Origin: Rhizophagus sp. LPA8_4_AMF
Taxonomy: Eukaryota > Glomeromycota > Glomeromycetes > Glomerales > Glomeraceae
DNA: 52,742 nt
NCBI GenBank assembly: GCA_021464525.1
Contig: JADRCO010000113.1
Location: 1 to 52,742 of the forward strand
Reading direction: 5' to 3'
Positions 22,820 to 34,468 of the stretch are shown here, piece by piece (position 1 is the first letter of the stretch; every line of letters begins with the position of its first letter). A program made the translations under genes and the position numbers. Below the pieces are notes generated by a model, which was not told the origin of the DNA, did no database searches, and was given only the letters and a program-made list of their open reading frames with translations.

Positions 22820-23682
22820 ATGACTTTTTTGAAAAACATCACATATAATGAAATTATTGAAGGAAAAAAAATCCTTGATATTTGCGAAAGAAAACTTGAA
22901 AAATTTAGTTTTATGGATAATAAAGATTTTGAAAGTCCAGGATTAAGAAAGTTTTTGTTGGTATCTAATCTATCTAATCTCGCCATGAATATCATAAATT
23001 CAGGAAAAGGTAAAATAAGATCTAGGATATATATATATATATTTTTTTTTAAAAAAAAAAATGATCTTTAGAGGAAGTCCTTTTAACGGTTATAATTATT
23101 TTTGATTTCAAAGAATATAACTTTAGGGATAATAATATAAAACAAAAACGAGATGATAGATTAAATATTTTGAAGCCGAATATACTCGATGGTTTTAATG
23201 GATACAAGACGCGAGATGATACAAAAAATATCCAAAATTTTGAACACAAGACTACAGACGCGATCAATCCAGATTATGATGATGATGAGGAATTCTTAGA
23301 TGATTTTTATGAAGAAGATGAAGAGCTTTCAGAAAACGAAAATACTTACGATGATGATGAATCTTCGCAAGAAATTTATGTTATCACAAATAGTAGACAT
23401 GATAACAATAATAATGGTTATCATGATACTTTAGAATGTTACGAGAATAACGAAAACGAAGAAGATAGTAGTAAAGAAAAGGTTTTGAACGCAAATACTT
23501 ATATGGAGGATCTAGGATTCGCCGATCATAATTATGAAAAGATGTCATCGGTTGTTGTATCAGTTGCATCGAAAAATATCCATGAGATATCTGTTTCAGG
23601 TCACTTGGGTAAACATAGTCTTAACTTTGATGAAGAAATTATTACAAGCACAGTGGCTTATAAGAAGGTTAAGCATATCTGA
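22820..23682 (+). CDS. Acidic protein of unknown function, two exons
   Basis: Exon 1 is 22820-23009 and exon 2 is 23072-23682. The 62-nt GT-AG intron ends in CTTTAG. Joined length is 267 codons including stop, open throughout, which supports the splice model. The first 65 residues are mixed charged and hydrophobic (helical look). A short hydrophobic run follows at the junction (VLLTVIIIF), then a long low-complexity region rich in Asp, Glu and Asn (about 130-225). The tail is serine- and valine-rich and ends in a basic KKVKHI. No known domain is recognised. The acidic, disordered centre could suit a nuclear or chaperone-like role, but that is only an inference. Lineage-specific orphan is the best description. 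Confidence 0.65.
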
Positions 23683-25369
23683 CTTACACTGAACAAACGT
23701 ATTAGTATTCAACAAAAATTGTTATATTTATCGGTAACATTGGGTTATTAGGGTTTTTGTTTCCTTGTTGTGAATTCTATATTTTATAGTTGGTAACGTT
23801 AAGTTATACTGGACTTTTATATATATATATAAATATGCATATTATATGATAATAAAGTGGATAAGAATTTGTAGTAAAATCAACCAGAGTTCCCGAAAAT
23901 GTTGATGAAAATGCTCAGAACATACTTGTAAAACTTTTAATAACAAATAAGCATACTCGGGATAACTTCTGATTGAATTATGGAAATTCATCATATATTG
24001 GATCTAAAGCCGTTCGTAGAATTAGAGCTACAAATCACGTGAGGCAAATATTTAATAAAGCTTATAGATAAAAAATTATTCAATTTACATTTCAATTACA
24101 TTTACAAAGATCACATTAATTTGCAAAGAAGTTTGTAATAACTTAAAAAGGATCAAGGATAAGAGAATTTTAATTAACATTAGCATCTTTATCTTGATTT
24201 AATAAGATTCAAACTACTTAGGGAATTTATATTATGATATTTCCTGTGTTTAAATAATTCAATTTAAAATAATTTTATCAAATAACGTAATTTTATTGTT
24301 AGAAAATGGAAGGCATTAAGCGGCGGTAAATATTATTATATGACTCTCAAAATTCTATACGTGCAATATAAAAAATGCCGACACTTGGGAATCTGGCAGT
24401 ATTACTCAACCTCATGAGCACCCTTTATGTCTTATTCCAAAGGTTTTTGTGGTTGCCAGGCATCAAAATATAACCTAAGAAACAAGATCTACTACCAGAG
24501 TTCTGATCTATTAGGAAAAGTTTATATAAGGGCCGGATTATAGATGTCATTTTATTTTTCCCTTCGTTTTTGCTGAGTTGGTTTTATTGATTTCAACAAT
24601 ATTATGGAATTTTTCTAATTATATAAGTTTACCGTCATGCTGTGAACTGAAAATATTACGTTATTGACGTAGTAATGTAAAAAAAAAGGGTACGTGATAT
24701 GTTGTGGTGTATGGTTAAATATCACACAGACATTCCGATTATCAAGTGATCAAATGTTTTATATTAATATCTACAGTGAAACAACTATAAAAAGCAAAGC
24801 TACATTACTACGTAATTTTATAATTCTCGTGACTACGAGCGTGCCATGAAAAATATTTTTAAGTAAAAAATGTAAAAAATCTCTTTGTAATAAAATTAAA
24901 TTTTTTTCTTATCTAACAACGTTGGTTGTTTGTTTTAATTATAATTCTGGTAAAATCCCATCAGTAAAGTCAGCATCACTAATTTTTCCTTTAAGTCGTT
25001 AGGACTTTATATTATTAAACCCGTCTTATTCATATCCTAAACATTCGATAAAAAGAAACTCTTTATGCCAAATACGCACAGGATTATACTGAATGGTTCT
25101 TAATGGACTTTTTTGACAACTGAAGCTTTGAAACTTTTCTTAGTTTCCTTGGGTGCCATCGGTTGTCATCTTAACAAAATTTACAGGATATTCTACCAGC
25201 ACGTGTATGATGTTTTATAAATAGAAAAGAAGTCAAGCATGAATTTTGATAAATAAAAGAAAAGCAAATAACTAGTCAACTTATCAAGGAAGTGTGTTAT
25301 TATGCACTTTGCTAACCACCTTAATATATATATTGATTTTCATAAATGACATTCTCTTTAATTATTAAG
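23683..25369. other. Intergenic region with one short coding-like patch and a possible MITE
   Basis: At 23866-24069 one plus-strand frame reads like protein (VPENVDENAQNILVKLL, then SKAVRRIRATNHVRQ) with a single TGA at about 23969; this may be an exon relic. At about 24668-24815 an inverted repeat of 13-14 nt (ACGTAGTAATGTA) bounds about 148 bp, compatible with a very small MITE. The rest is AT-rich without identity. Confidence 0.35.
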
Positions 25370-25661
25370 GTTTACTAATTCCGGAAGAAAAATTAGTTAT
25401 GTATAAGGATCACCAATGCATTATGGGACATCCTAATGGTTTAAAGTCAACTCATAGAAAAATCTAAAATATAACGGGGATATGCATGAAACAGATTTAA
25501 TTGAGAAATAAAAGTATCTTACCCTCAAAGTTCATGTAAGGAGAGAGAAATTATCAAACATTGAAAAAGAGAAAGATTTTAGTTTATAAATTTTAATTTG
25601 TTTTTTTTTACTAAGATAAAGACCATGTTTTTTTTTATTTAAAAGTACTCGTGAATTAAAA

Positions 25662-25917
25662 TAATTAATCCCTGTCGCACTAAGTGTCACTCATGATTAT
25701 CTTCATACTAATTTTTGAAAATTGCGAGTGTTTATAAATGACCGGGAATCTTCGTTTACTTATTTCCCGGCCTCATATAAATAGCCGGGAAATTACTAAT
25801 TTTAGTTTAAATAGTTATTATTTAATGAGTGACACGCTCCAGGGGATTAATTCCTGGGAAACACGAGTTTTTTCTCTTCGGGAAAAAACTCTATTATTTC
25901 CAACTCCCCATGAAATA
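25662..25917. mobile_element. Small insertion in copy A, absent from copy B
   Basis: Copy B reads straight through this point (near 31520). In copy A about 255 bp intervene. ATTAATCCC...GTGTCACTCAT at the left end recurs inverted as ATGAGTGACAC...GGGATTAAT near 25824-25852, partly as an inverted repeat. Inner CCGGGAA/TTCCCGG pairs can form a hairpin. TTAA occurs at both edges, but a precise target duplication is not proven. Confidence 0.5.
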
Positions 25918-26559
25918 ATTTAATCCTCTGATTTACATTTCGCTGATGTCAACTAACACAATATTACAATATTGTTGTAGTCATTAAAACCTTGATAATA
26001 TATAACAATCATATTGTTAGTAATGTCATACTCATAAGTTATACTTTGCTTATTAAGTATAAATTAATACGACACATCATCAAATGTATTTTCTAGAGTT
26101 AACATTTCGGGTTATATGTTTTTTTTTGATTTTTTAATTTTTTTTTTAACATTTCAGACTTTTAAAACTCGATTGATTATAAATGTTTCGAACAATATTT
26201 AATAATTTATTTTTATTGATAATAGTAAAGAAGAAATAACTAAAAAAAGATTTAACATTTCAGACTTTATTTTGTTAATTTTTTAATTCACCAACACTCA
26301 GGCTGCTTCATTAATAGGAATGAGTACTTTTTCTAATCTTTCCAACCGTGTAAACATATATAACGAGTCTTTTCTAATCTTTCTAATCGTGTAAAAATAT
26401 ATATATCCTTTAACTTCTCTAAAATTTTTTTGACAACACGTTACCAGAAGAAAGTTTTTTGTTGAAAGTTCAACATTGTAGTAAGTAAGTGTGGTATATA
26501 TCTGTTATTTATTAATAATTATAAACAATAAATATTCTAATTTTTTTTTTTTTTGGCCA

Positions 26560-26840
26560 TTTCAGAATACTGGCAAAAACCATATATGGAGTGAAGCATT
26601 GAATCTTGGGATGCATTTTACCTTAAAGAGCACCCCAATGGAACAATACGAACTTCACATAGTTACTGGTAAACTAAGAAGTATCACAGAGAATTCAGTA
26701 CTCAGAATATAAGGCTACGCCCTGTCCCTTTGTGCATGGGAAGAAGAGCGTCCAGACATGAGTGCCTCTGCGATGTGCATATCTTACTATGAGGCAGGAC
26801 TGCTGATTCTCTAGGAGGAATCGTCCTAATAATGTTAAGA
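26560..26840. other. GC-richer island, unidentified
   Basis: Base composition rises clearly above the AT-rich surroundings. Both strands carry short open stretches; for example the minus strand is open over about 26820-26715. None matches a family I recognise, and no classic non-coding RNA motif is seen. A transposon relic or an unrecognised RNA gene are both possible. Confidence 0.3.
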
Positions 26841-27057
26841 ACCTTACTCACATACGCTTCTCTTTGTATATTACTACAGAAATCTGTTCATTAAACAAAG
26901 ATATCTGTACTTTTGGAAGTTGTATGTGTTTTGGTAACTATAATTTATCATGTAACCAGTAATGTATGTTTAGCCGGCATAATAGTAAAGGTTGTGACAT
27001 ATTTGCCGTAATTCATACACTACTAAATCGATCATTTCTGCTACTGTAGCAAGAAAA

Positions 27058-27160
27058 TATTATACTCGTGATAATATTATACTCACGATAATATTATACT
27101 TGCAATAATATTATACTTGCAATAATATTATTTTTGCAATAATATTATACTTGCAATATT
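27058..27160. repeat. Minisatellite with an ATAATATTATACTTGCA unit (copy A)
   Basis: About five to six units of roughly 19-20 nt (AATAATATTATACTTGC and variants with CTCGTG or CTCACG) in tandem. The same array recurs in copy B at about 31845-31935 with different unit order and number. Confidence 0.8.
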
Positions 27161-27309
27161 AGCTTGATTCTCGTGGAATTAGTAATTTAAATAATTATAA
27201 TGCAAATAAAATGAAATTTTACTAGTTGATGGAAGAACTAAAGTTAGTTATGTAACAGTTTTCGAATTTTTACGATAATTACAATATTATATGATGTCAT
27301 TTTTTTTTA

Positions 27310-29030
27310 TTTAATTATTAAAGAATTTATTATTCAATAAACTTATTGTACTCGCAAATTTATTAAAATCAGTAGAACAGGAGTTCAATTTCGTGACAAT
27401 GGAGTGATCTATAATTTTTCTGACGTTGATCAGTGGATTATCCGAAAAATTCTCGAGTCCACATGCGTCGTTTTATTACCACTCTAGCATATCACATGTA
27501 GTCAGTATTAATTTGTGTGTTGATCAATTAAAATCTTTTAATAATTTCTAGATAATAATTACTTTTTACTAAAAAGTTTTTAGGTACAAAATATCGCTTT
27601 AAATTTTGTGGATATTTTGCGCGATATTAGTGGTGCCGACTTAACCGAAACCAAATGCTAAAATTGTTTTATTATTTTAGTTTAGCTAGTTGTTACAATT
27701 GTTAAAAGTTATAATAAAAATTTAAATGATGGTTTACTATTGTATACAATACGCAATTTGATAACAATACTTTCCAAAAAATTATTTTCATCATAGAATA
27801 ATAGAAAAATACAGAAATTTTTTTTTAATTAAAAATCTCTTTGTTGTAAAATTAAATTCTTTATTGTTAAATTTATCATCATGAAACCTTATAAAAAAAT
27901 TTTCTGAAAAATACTTCGATAAATGCACATTTAAAAAACGGGCATGTGATCAATTTTCTAAAAAATGTTTAAACCAGCATCAATACGCGATATATGGTCT
28001 AATTCTATCAGGATTAAGATTTTTAAGGCGGAATGTGTTATACGGTATAGTGTATATAATATATTCTGAAGATTATTTACATCATAGTTTCTTTAATTGT
28101 AAATATTAAATAGTTATTGGATGAAGGAATAGAGATATCGGCCGAAGACCGATATCAATACTACTAATACTGGATGTCTAATAAAAATATCGGTCATTAA
28201 AATCCTGCATATTCCTAATTGACTGAACAATAACTATTATTTATAATATTTTTTTTTTTAATTATAATAATATTAATATTATCTCATAAAATTTAATTTT
28301 TAAGTTCAGGAACGTTCCTTTCATTCTTTTTAATTTTATAGCATGAATGAATCATACGCATCATACGCGTCATACGATCGAATCCAGATAAATTTGAAGG
28401 TGGCAATGTGATGAATTAGTCCAAAAAATTTTTGGAGAACTACTGTTAATATTGTTTACAGTATATTATGTTAGAATAATCCTTCTTTTTTCTTATTTAA
28501 AAATTTTTTTATATGTTTATATTTAACAAGTTTCAGAATGCGTTTATTGAAACTTTGGTTCTCAAATTCTAATCCATGTGTATAATTTTACCATTTTAGA
28601 ACAACGTTCATAACGCCAAGTTGATCTCTAATGATAATATTTCACTTGATACAATACCGTTTTACATCAGGACCCTAAAAAGGTAACAAGAGGACTTACT
28701 AAATAGCTCTACGCATATCTTCAGGGCCAAAGTTACATAATGCCGCCTGGCATTGTCCAAAAAAAGAAGGATCTACATGTTAGTTCTACGTATTGTTACC
28801 TTTTTATGTACGTATTGCTTGATAAATGATCTCATGAGGATCTGCAAGAAAACGATTGTAATAAGTAATAATAGAATTATTTAGCCTTGAAAATCATTGT
28901 TTTATAAATAATAGACATTATTTATATATATGGTACACATATATTATTTCTTTTAAAAAGAAGAGTAACACAAAATTTACATATTGTTTCATATTACCCA
29001 CGTGTGACCTTAACAAAATCGGTTAAATTG
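27310..29030. other. Non-duplicated insert within copy A
   Basis: This stretch has no counterpart in copy B. It contains one copy of a dispersed 120-nt repeat (27628-27745). Its 27770-27975 part matches 30480-30655 in inverted orientation. No coding frame is convincing. Confidence 0.45.
27628..27745 (+). repeat. Dispersed 120-nt repeat, copy 1
   Basis: Shares GACTTAAC, AAACCAAATG, TTTTATTATTTTAGTTT and AGCTAGTTGTTACAAT blocks with 42375-42500 (same strand) and 35682-35790 (opposite strand). No terminal structure is clear; it is probably part of a transposon family. Confidence 0.7.
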
Positions 29031-29323
29031 TTAATAATAAGAATTGTTGTAATTTAGAATGATATCCCATTTAGGTAGGTTTACGTCTTCGAAAACTTTC
29101 CTGAAATGGGTCTATTTACTTGGTATTACCTTTGATTGGTAACTTAAAACACAATAATTGCAATTGCATCAAATAATAACAACGGAAAAAAAAAAAAAAT
29201 ATTATACTATCATTTAAACTCGAAACATTTAAGGATTGTTTTACGAAAAAGAGTGTCAAGATATTCCGATATAATCGGATTAGAATTTTAGTATTATTTT
29301 TGATATTCATTTGTTCGAAATAT

Positions 29324-29331
29324 TATAAATA
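29324..29331 (+). promoter_or_regulatory. TATAAATA box upstream of the CaaX micro-ORF (copy A)
   Basis: Lies 130 nt before the ATG at 29461. The same box is kept at 32493-32500 in copy B at nearly the same distance, although surrounding flanks differ. Confidence 0.5.
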
Positions 29332-29460
29332 TGACTTCGATTTCACTTTCAAATTTTCTATCAAATAAAAAAATATCAAAAAAGTTAAATACTTAAATCA
29401 AACAAACAAAAAAAAAAAACTCCACAAAGAACTAATAATTTAAAAACAAATCTAATCAAA

Positions 29461-29559
29461 ATGAATCCAATCACTAATACCAAACCAGTAGTTGTTATTG
29501 TCACTTCTGAAATGACTGAAAAACCGGGTAATCCTACCAACTCATGCTCTATCATGTAG
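29461..29559 (+). CDS. 32-residue prenylated-peptide precursor candidate (copy A)
   Basis: A 33-codon ORF begins MNPITNTKP and ends with Cys-Ser-Ile-Met before TAG, a canonical CaaX box, which directs farnesylation, AAX removal and carboxymethylation in fungi. The middle has a VVVIVTSEM stretch followed by a charged and Pro/Asn-containing segment. The copy at 32628 is identical over the whole ORF and over about 60 nt on each side except A-run length, although farther flanks have drifted. An A-rich leader and a TATA box precede both copies. Short CaaX peptides of this kind are known as lipopeptide mating pheromone precursors in dikaryotic fungi. That role is an inference here. A detached C-terminal exon of a Ras-, Rho- or G-gamma-type protein is the alternative. 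Confidence 0.55.
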   Translation: MNPITNTKPVVVIVTSEMTEKPGNPTNSCSIM

Positions 29560-30399
29560 AAAGCAAGTTTACTTTGAAAAAAGTTTTACTCAACAATTGT
29601 TCTTTTATTACTTTCGACGGATAACTGACAAACGGAATAATTCCTCTTTTTACTGGCCTGGTGTTTATTATCTCTTAACGATCTACAAAAATGAATTAAT
29701 TTATTTCTTTTTTTAATTTTAATTTATCTTATAATTTATAAGTCCGGAGCACAGTCCTAAATTCCCTTGTATCGTTTTTTTTTTTTATCACAATTTTTTG
29801 TAATACTTATTATTTATTCGTAACTTTATAACACAATGATTTATAATTACTGTATTTACTTAATAAGCGACGGACTTCGTTTTACCTAGTTGTAAATATA
29901 TTTATCTTATCTTAATAATAAAAATTTTGAATCGTAATTTGTTAACAAATTCAAATATGTGTATCGTTTTTAAAGTGTTTATATTAATGAATTTTCTATG
30001 AAATTAAATCTTGGATTTCATGATTTATACCATGAAGGAAAGATTGATCTTTGAAAAAAAGTGAAATGAAAATTGTAATCTAAAGCCTAACTAACTTAAT
30101 AGTAATAACATACAGGATACGTAAAAGGAGAAATTTTCGTAGGCAATATTTTATTCAAACGAAAATAAAACAATTGATTGTATCGTTCTTTTCTATCAAA
30201 AAAACATTTCTTTAGTCATTATTTAAAGAAAAATCTATTTTTAAAAAATAATGTGAAAATACAGGTTAGGTAGACGAAATTTTAAATTATGATTGTTAAA
30301 ATGAAAATCTTTTCATTTTCTTCAAACGAAATAAAATTCAAAATAAACCTTTTTCAACAAAAATTAAACGAACATAAATAATGAATATTACACTTCTTA

Positions 30400-30655
30400 T
30401 TAATTATAGTGATGCCAACTTAACTGATAGGATTTAGCAAAATTATAATTAAAGTAAAATTCCAATGTTGATAAAAAAATTTTTTAAGAGATTGATCACA
30501 TGTCTGAGTTTTTAGAAAAATGAGGAGTTTATCTTAGAAAATTTTTTATAGGGTTTCATAATAAATTTAACAATAAAAAATATAATTGTATTACAAAGAG
30601 AGAAATTTTACTTAAAATTTCTGCATATTATTATTCTATAATGAAAACAATTTTG
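30400..30655. repeat. Junction segment with an inverted match to 27.8 kb
   Basis: 30480-30655 is similar to the reverse complement of 27770-27975 (shared blocks include ATGTGATCAAT and TTGTTAAATTTAT). It lies exactly between the two duplication copies, so it may have mediated or followed the rearrangement. Confidence 0.6.
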
Positions 30656-31844
30656 GAGGTCTACTAATTCTGAAAGAGAACATGTAAAACTCACCAATGC
30701 ATTATGGGATATCCTAATGTTTTGAAATCAATTCATAAAAAATCCAAAAAAAATCATAACAAGGATATGCATGAAACAGATTTAATTGAGAAATAAAGGT
30801 ATTTTACCCTCAAAGTATTTGTAAGGAGAGAGAAATTATCAAACATTGAAAAGAGAGATTTTAGTTTATAAATTTTAAGAATTTGAGTTTTTTTTACTGG
30901 GACACAAAGTCCATGTTTTTTTTTATTTAATTGCTGATCCGTCACTCGACGATACGCCTGATGTTCGGCAAAATACTATCTTAATAATCTGAAAATAAAC
31001 ACTTTGAATATGTTAGAATACTCATTTAAGGAGTGTCGCATTAATTATACAAATTTTAAAAATTTGATCACATCGAGTTATTTAGCATTGAAAATGAAAA
31101 AAATCGAAATTTGAGAAATTTGATGCATTTAGGCTGTTAATCCTAATTTGCGAAATATTTCTTATTTTTTAAATTAGTTTTTTTTTGAAATCTAATAATA
31201 TATGTTTGAGAGTGTATATCAGTTAATTTTAGACTTTCTAGCTAACATTTTATTAAACAAAAAATCTTGACGGGATTTTGCTAAAAATTTGGCTAATTGG
31301 CAATGTTTAGAAATTACTTGTGAAGTTTATTCCTTATAAACTCGTATTGAATTTTTTGGACAAAAAAGCCTCAATCTCAAAGTTTTTTCAGTAAAAATTT
31401 TGAGTAATTTGGTTAAAAACTGACGAACTTTTACTATTTAGGAAAGTACAGTTTTGCCAATTATTTGTATCGTTAAGTGGCGAATCGGCAATTAAAAGTT
31501 CTCGTGAATTAAAATAATAAATTTAGTCCTCTGATATAAATTTCGTAAGTCAGCTGCTGTGATTTGAATCATATATGTTTGTGCATCGCAGTCCGTTAAA
31601 ATGAAAATTTATCTGGGTTATGATTCATTCACTACTAAATTGATCATTTCTAATTTGATCATTAATTTGTAAAGATGCTAAATGATTTTTTACCACCAAA
31701 AAATATTATACTTGCAATATGATTTTAGGTGGTATTTGTATAACGGTTCGCAAAGACTTTAAACTAGTAAGGAACAGTTTCGCATAACTGTCTATTAATG
31801 ATCTCCATATTTATGTTGATCGTATTACTTCATGCTGTATATAC

Positions 31845-31935
31845 AGTAATATTATTCTTGCAATAATATTATATTTGCAATAATATTATAATACTTTGCA
31901 ATAATATTATACTTGCAATAATATTATCCTTCCAA
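31845..31935. repeat. Minisatellite with an ATAATATTATACTTGCA unit (copy B)
   Basis: Four to five units, some with CCTTCC or TATTTGC variants. Counterpart of 27058-27160. Confidence 0.8.
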
Positions 31936-32627
31936 TATATTTGGGCAAGAAAATTTGAAAATTCTGATAAAGTACTGGAATAATATTAAAAAATTTTTTA
32001 AATTTCTCGTGGAATTAATAATTTAAAATAATTATAATGTAACTCAATAAAATTTTACTAGTTTACTAGTTTGATGGAAGAACTAAAGTTAATTACGTAA
32101 CAGTTTTCGAATTTCTATAATAATTACATGATGTCATTTTTTTTATTCAATTTACAGGAGATAAGTTAAATCCATTTTAATTATAATCCTAATTGAATAG
32201 TTGTGATTTAGAATGAATCCTATTTTGGTAGGTTTACGTCTTTGAATAATTCCTGAAATGGTAAAAATAAAAATAAACATAAATCGGTCTATTTATTTTT
32301 GATTGGTAACTTAAACACAATAATTGCAATCGCATCAAATAATAACAATGGAAAAATACTTCTGTATATTATACAATAATTTAAACTCGAAACATTTAAG
32401 GATGTTTTATGAAAAAGAAATATCAAGATATTTCGATATAATAGAATTAGAATTTTTAGTATTATTTTTTATATTCGTTTGTTTCGAAATATTATAAATA
32501 TGACTTCAAATTCGCTTTCAAATTTTCTATCAAATAAAAAAATCTCAAAAAGTTAAATACTTAAATCAAACAAACAAAAAAAAAAACTCCACAAAGAACT
32601 AATAATTTAAAAACAAATCTAATCAAA

Positions 32628-32726
32628 ATGAATCCAATCACTAATACCAAACCAGTAGTTGTTATTGTCACTTCTGAAATGACTGAAAAACCGGGTAATC
32701 CTACCAACTCATGCTCTATCATGTAG
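32628..32726 (+). CDS. 32-residue prenylated-peptide precursor candidate (copy B)
   Basis: Identical to the ORF at 29461-29559 at every base, again ending in Cys-Ser-Ile-Met and TAG. Identity extends from the A-rich leader (about 32562) to about 32790, then drops. A TATAAATA box lies at 32493-32500. A 2-kb insertion interrupts the 3' flank of this copy from about 32850, so its 3' end may differ from that of copy A. Confidence 0.55.
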   Translation: MNPITNTKPVVVIVTSEMTEKPGNPTNSCSIM

Positions 32727-33409
32727 AAAGCAAGTTTACTTTGAAAAAAGTTTTACTCAACAATTGTTCTTTTATTACTTTCGACGGATAATTGACGAAC
32801 GGAATTTTTTATTGGTATTATCACTTAACGATCTCAAAAATGAATCAATTAAAAAGACGATGTTAAGACGTATCACTCATATAACTCTAGACGTATAAAA
32901 TTCATTTCTATTATAGCGTTGTACTTAGATCACGTGATTAGCTGCGACACATATTAGTAATAAATAATTTTTTTAAAATACATTTTTATTTTCAGACTAG
33001 ACTTGTTCAAATACGTCATGATAAAAGTAGATTAGTAATAAACAAATTTTTAATAAGAAAAAATGTATGGTTAGGTTAATTTATCACTTCATATCACACC
33101 CTCAGTATTTCATTTTTACCGCTTATTTTTTGAACAGTTTTTTTTAGATGATGAAATCCTATTTATCACCTTTATATGTCACTTAGGATACTAATATCCC
33201 CGGTATAAAATAAAATATTCTTTTAATAAATACTACTCATCATAAATACTCATCATATTAATTTCTTTTGTATTATTTTTTTGAAGTACCTATATGTGAC
33301 CTAAATTGTTTATTCCATTTCGTGTAAAGTGTAAATGAGCCAGTTTACACAATTACTGATTTATAATATATATACCCTCCTTTTTCTACCTGATTTTAAG
33401 ATAGGTTTT

Positions 33410-33650
33410 TGTTTTGAGGCTTCTTTCTTTTTATGAGGCGCCAATTGTCAAATATGTTAATAGCACAACTTTCATTATCTTTTTTTTAAACGCGTCATTA
33501 GCTTCTTTCTTTTTATCCCTTTTGTTATCTTTTGTCTTGAGGCATATTATCTTTTTTTTTAAAAGCATTGTTAGCTTCTTTCTTTTTACCCCTTTTGTTA
33601 TCTTTTGTTTTGAGGCATCATTATCTTTTTTTTTTCTTTTTTTTTAAACT
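33410..33650. repeat. Imperfect T-rich tandem repeat
   Basis: Units contain TTAGCTTCTTTCTTTTTA, CCCTTTTGTTATCTTTTGT and TTGAGGCAT in that order. The best two copies are about 68 nt apart and a partial copy precedes them. The ORF over it is low-complexity and probably not real. Confidence 0.65.
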
Positions 33651-34152
33651 TTATGGAATTCTTTATTACCACCCAACCAAAGGTTGACTGTGCAATGAAG
33701 CGTGCAAATATTACCTAAAAATGGTGAAAACCTCAGTGCAACTTTACTTAAAATCAAGAAAGATCTCAGTCAACTAAAGAAAGATAAAAACAGATACTCT
33801 TTTTTCATGACAAAGCAAGTGATATTCTAAATACTTGGCCTATAAGTATTAAGGTTAAGAAAGTATTGCATAGTACAATCTGTAAAAGAGTGCTTTATTT
33901 TCAAGTTGTTTGAAATTTTCCTGTTTAAGATCTGCTAGTTCTAGAGGAGGAACTGGCTATGTACTTTTTAACTGTCAAACAACCTATTTGTTAAATGCTA
34001 ATATTTTATTCACTAGTTGTTTGGATTGCTGTGGTGGTCTACTTCTATCTTCTAGATTGTTAAGTACCAAATGCAGACTTTTTTTCAGTTGGTTGTACTT
34101 TATGAACTGCCTCTTTTTATTCCAGAAATGTAAGAAGGATAGACAGATGAGC

Positions 34153-34468
34153 AAAACTATGAAAATCAAAACATGTTGGACAACAACAATCAGAATAATG
34201 GGATGCAGGCATGCAGCGTTGGGAAGTTTGTCCAAAATTTGTCCAAAACTTTACCAAATCCTAAAAATCTGCCCAAAGCCCAACACTGATGGGATGTACA
34301 GGACATTAATCATGATGTAAAAAGAATGTTAACAATTGAAAAATTTTCTAACAAATTGAAGTCTGAGTTTCAAACTCAAGTCCTAAAATTATACCAATAT
34401 CCAGATAAAAATGATTGGAAGTTTCAATATGACACCATCAGTACAGCTAAAAGATACCTTAACAGTTA
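34153..34468 (+). pseudogene. Coding relic inside the copy-B insertion
   Basis: One plus-strand frame reads as coherent protein: an Asn/Gln-rich start, KFVQNLSKTLPNPKN, then after one TGA (about 34286) WDVQDINHDVKRMLTIEKF, SEFQTQVLKLYQYPDKND and a TAA at 34466-34468. A similar coding-like piece (LLKIKKDLSQLKKDKNRY) lies about 33745-33830. They are probably parts of one transposon-borne gene. The family is not identified. Confidence 0.45.

Larger units (their letters stand above)
25370..30400. repeat. Copy A of a 5-kb tandem segmental duplication
   Basis: Blocks here match copy B in the same order: 25370-25635, 25645-25662, 25920-25950, 27000-27310, 29030-29710 and 29715-30400. They match 30657-30925, 31497-31520, 31533-31550, 31605-32150, 32200-32850 and 34835-35660. 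Between the blocks each copy has its own insertions. Collinear order over this distance shows a single tandem duplication that later decayed. Confidence 0.8.

Noticed and set aside
27058..31935. CRISPR-like array of short repeats
   Set aside because: The repeats are contiguous 19-20-nt minisatellite units without spacers, in a eukaryotic context.
33414..33647. 77-residue plus-strand ORF
   Set aside because: Phenylalanine/serine low complexity produced by the T-rich tandem repeat.
33910..34320. 136-residue ORF inside the copy-B insertion
   Set aside because: Another frame of the same strand carries coherent protein sequence continuing past 34320; this ORF is probably its shadow.
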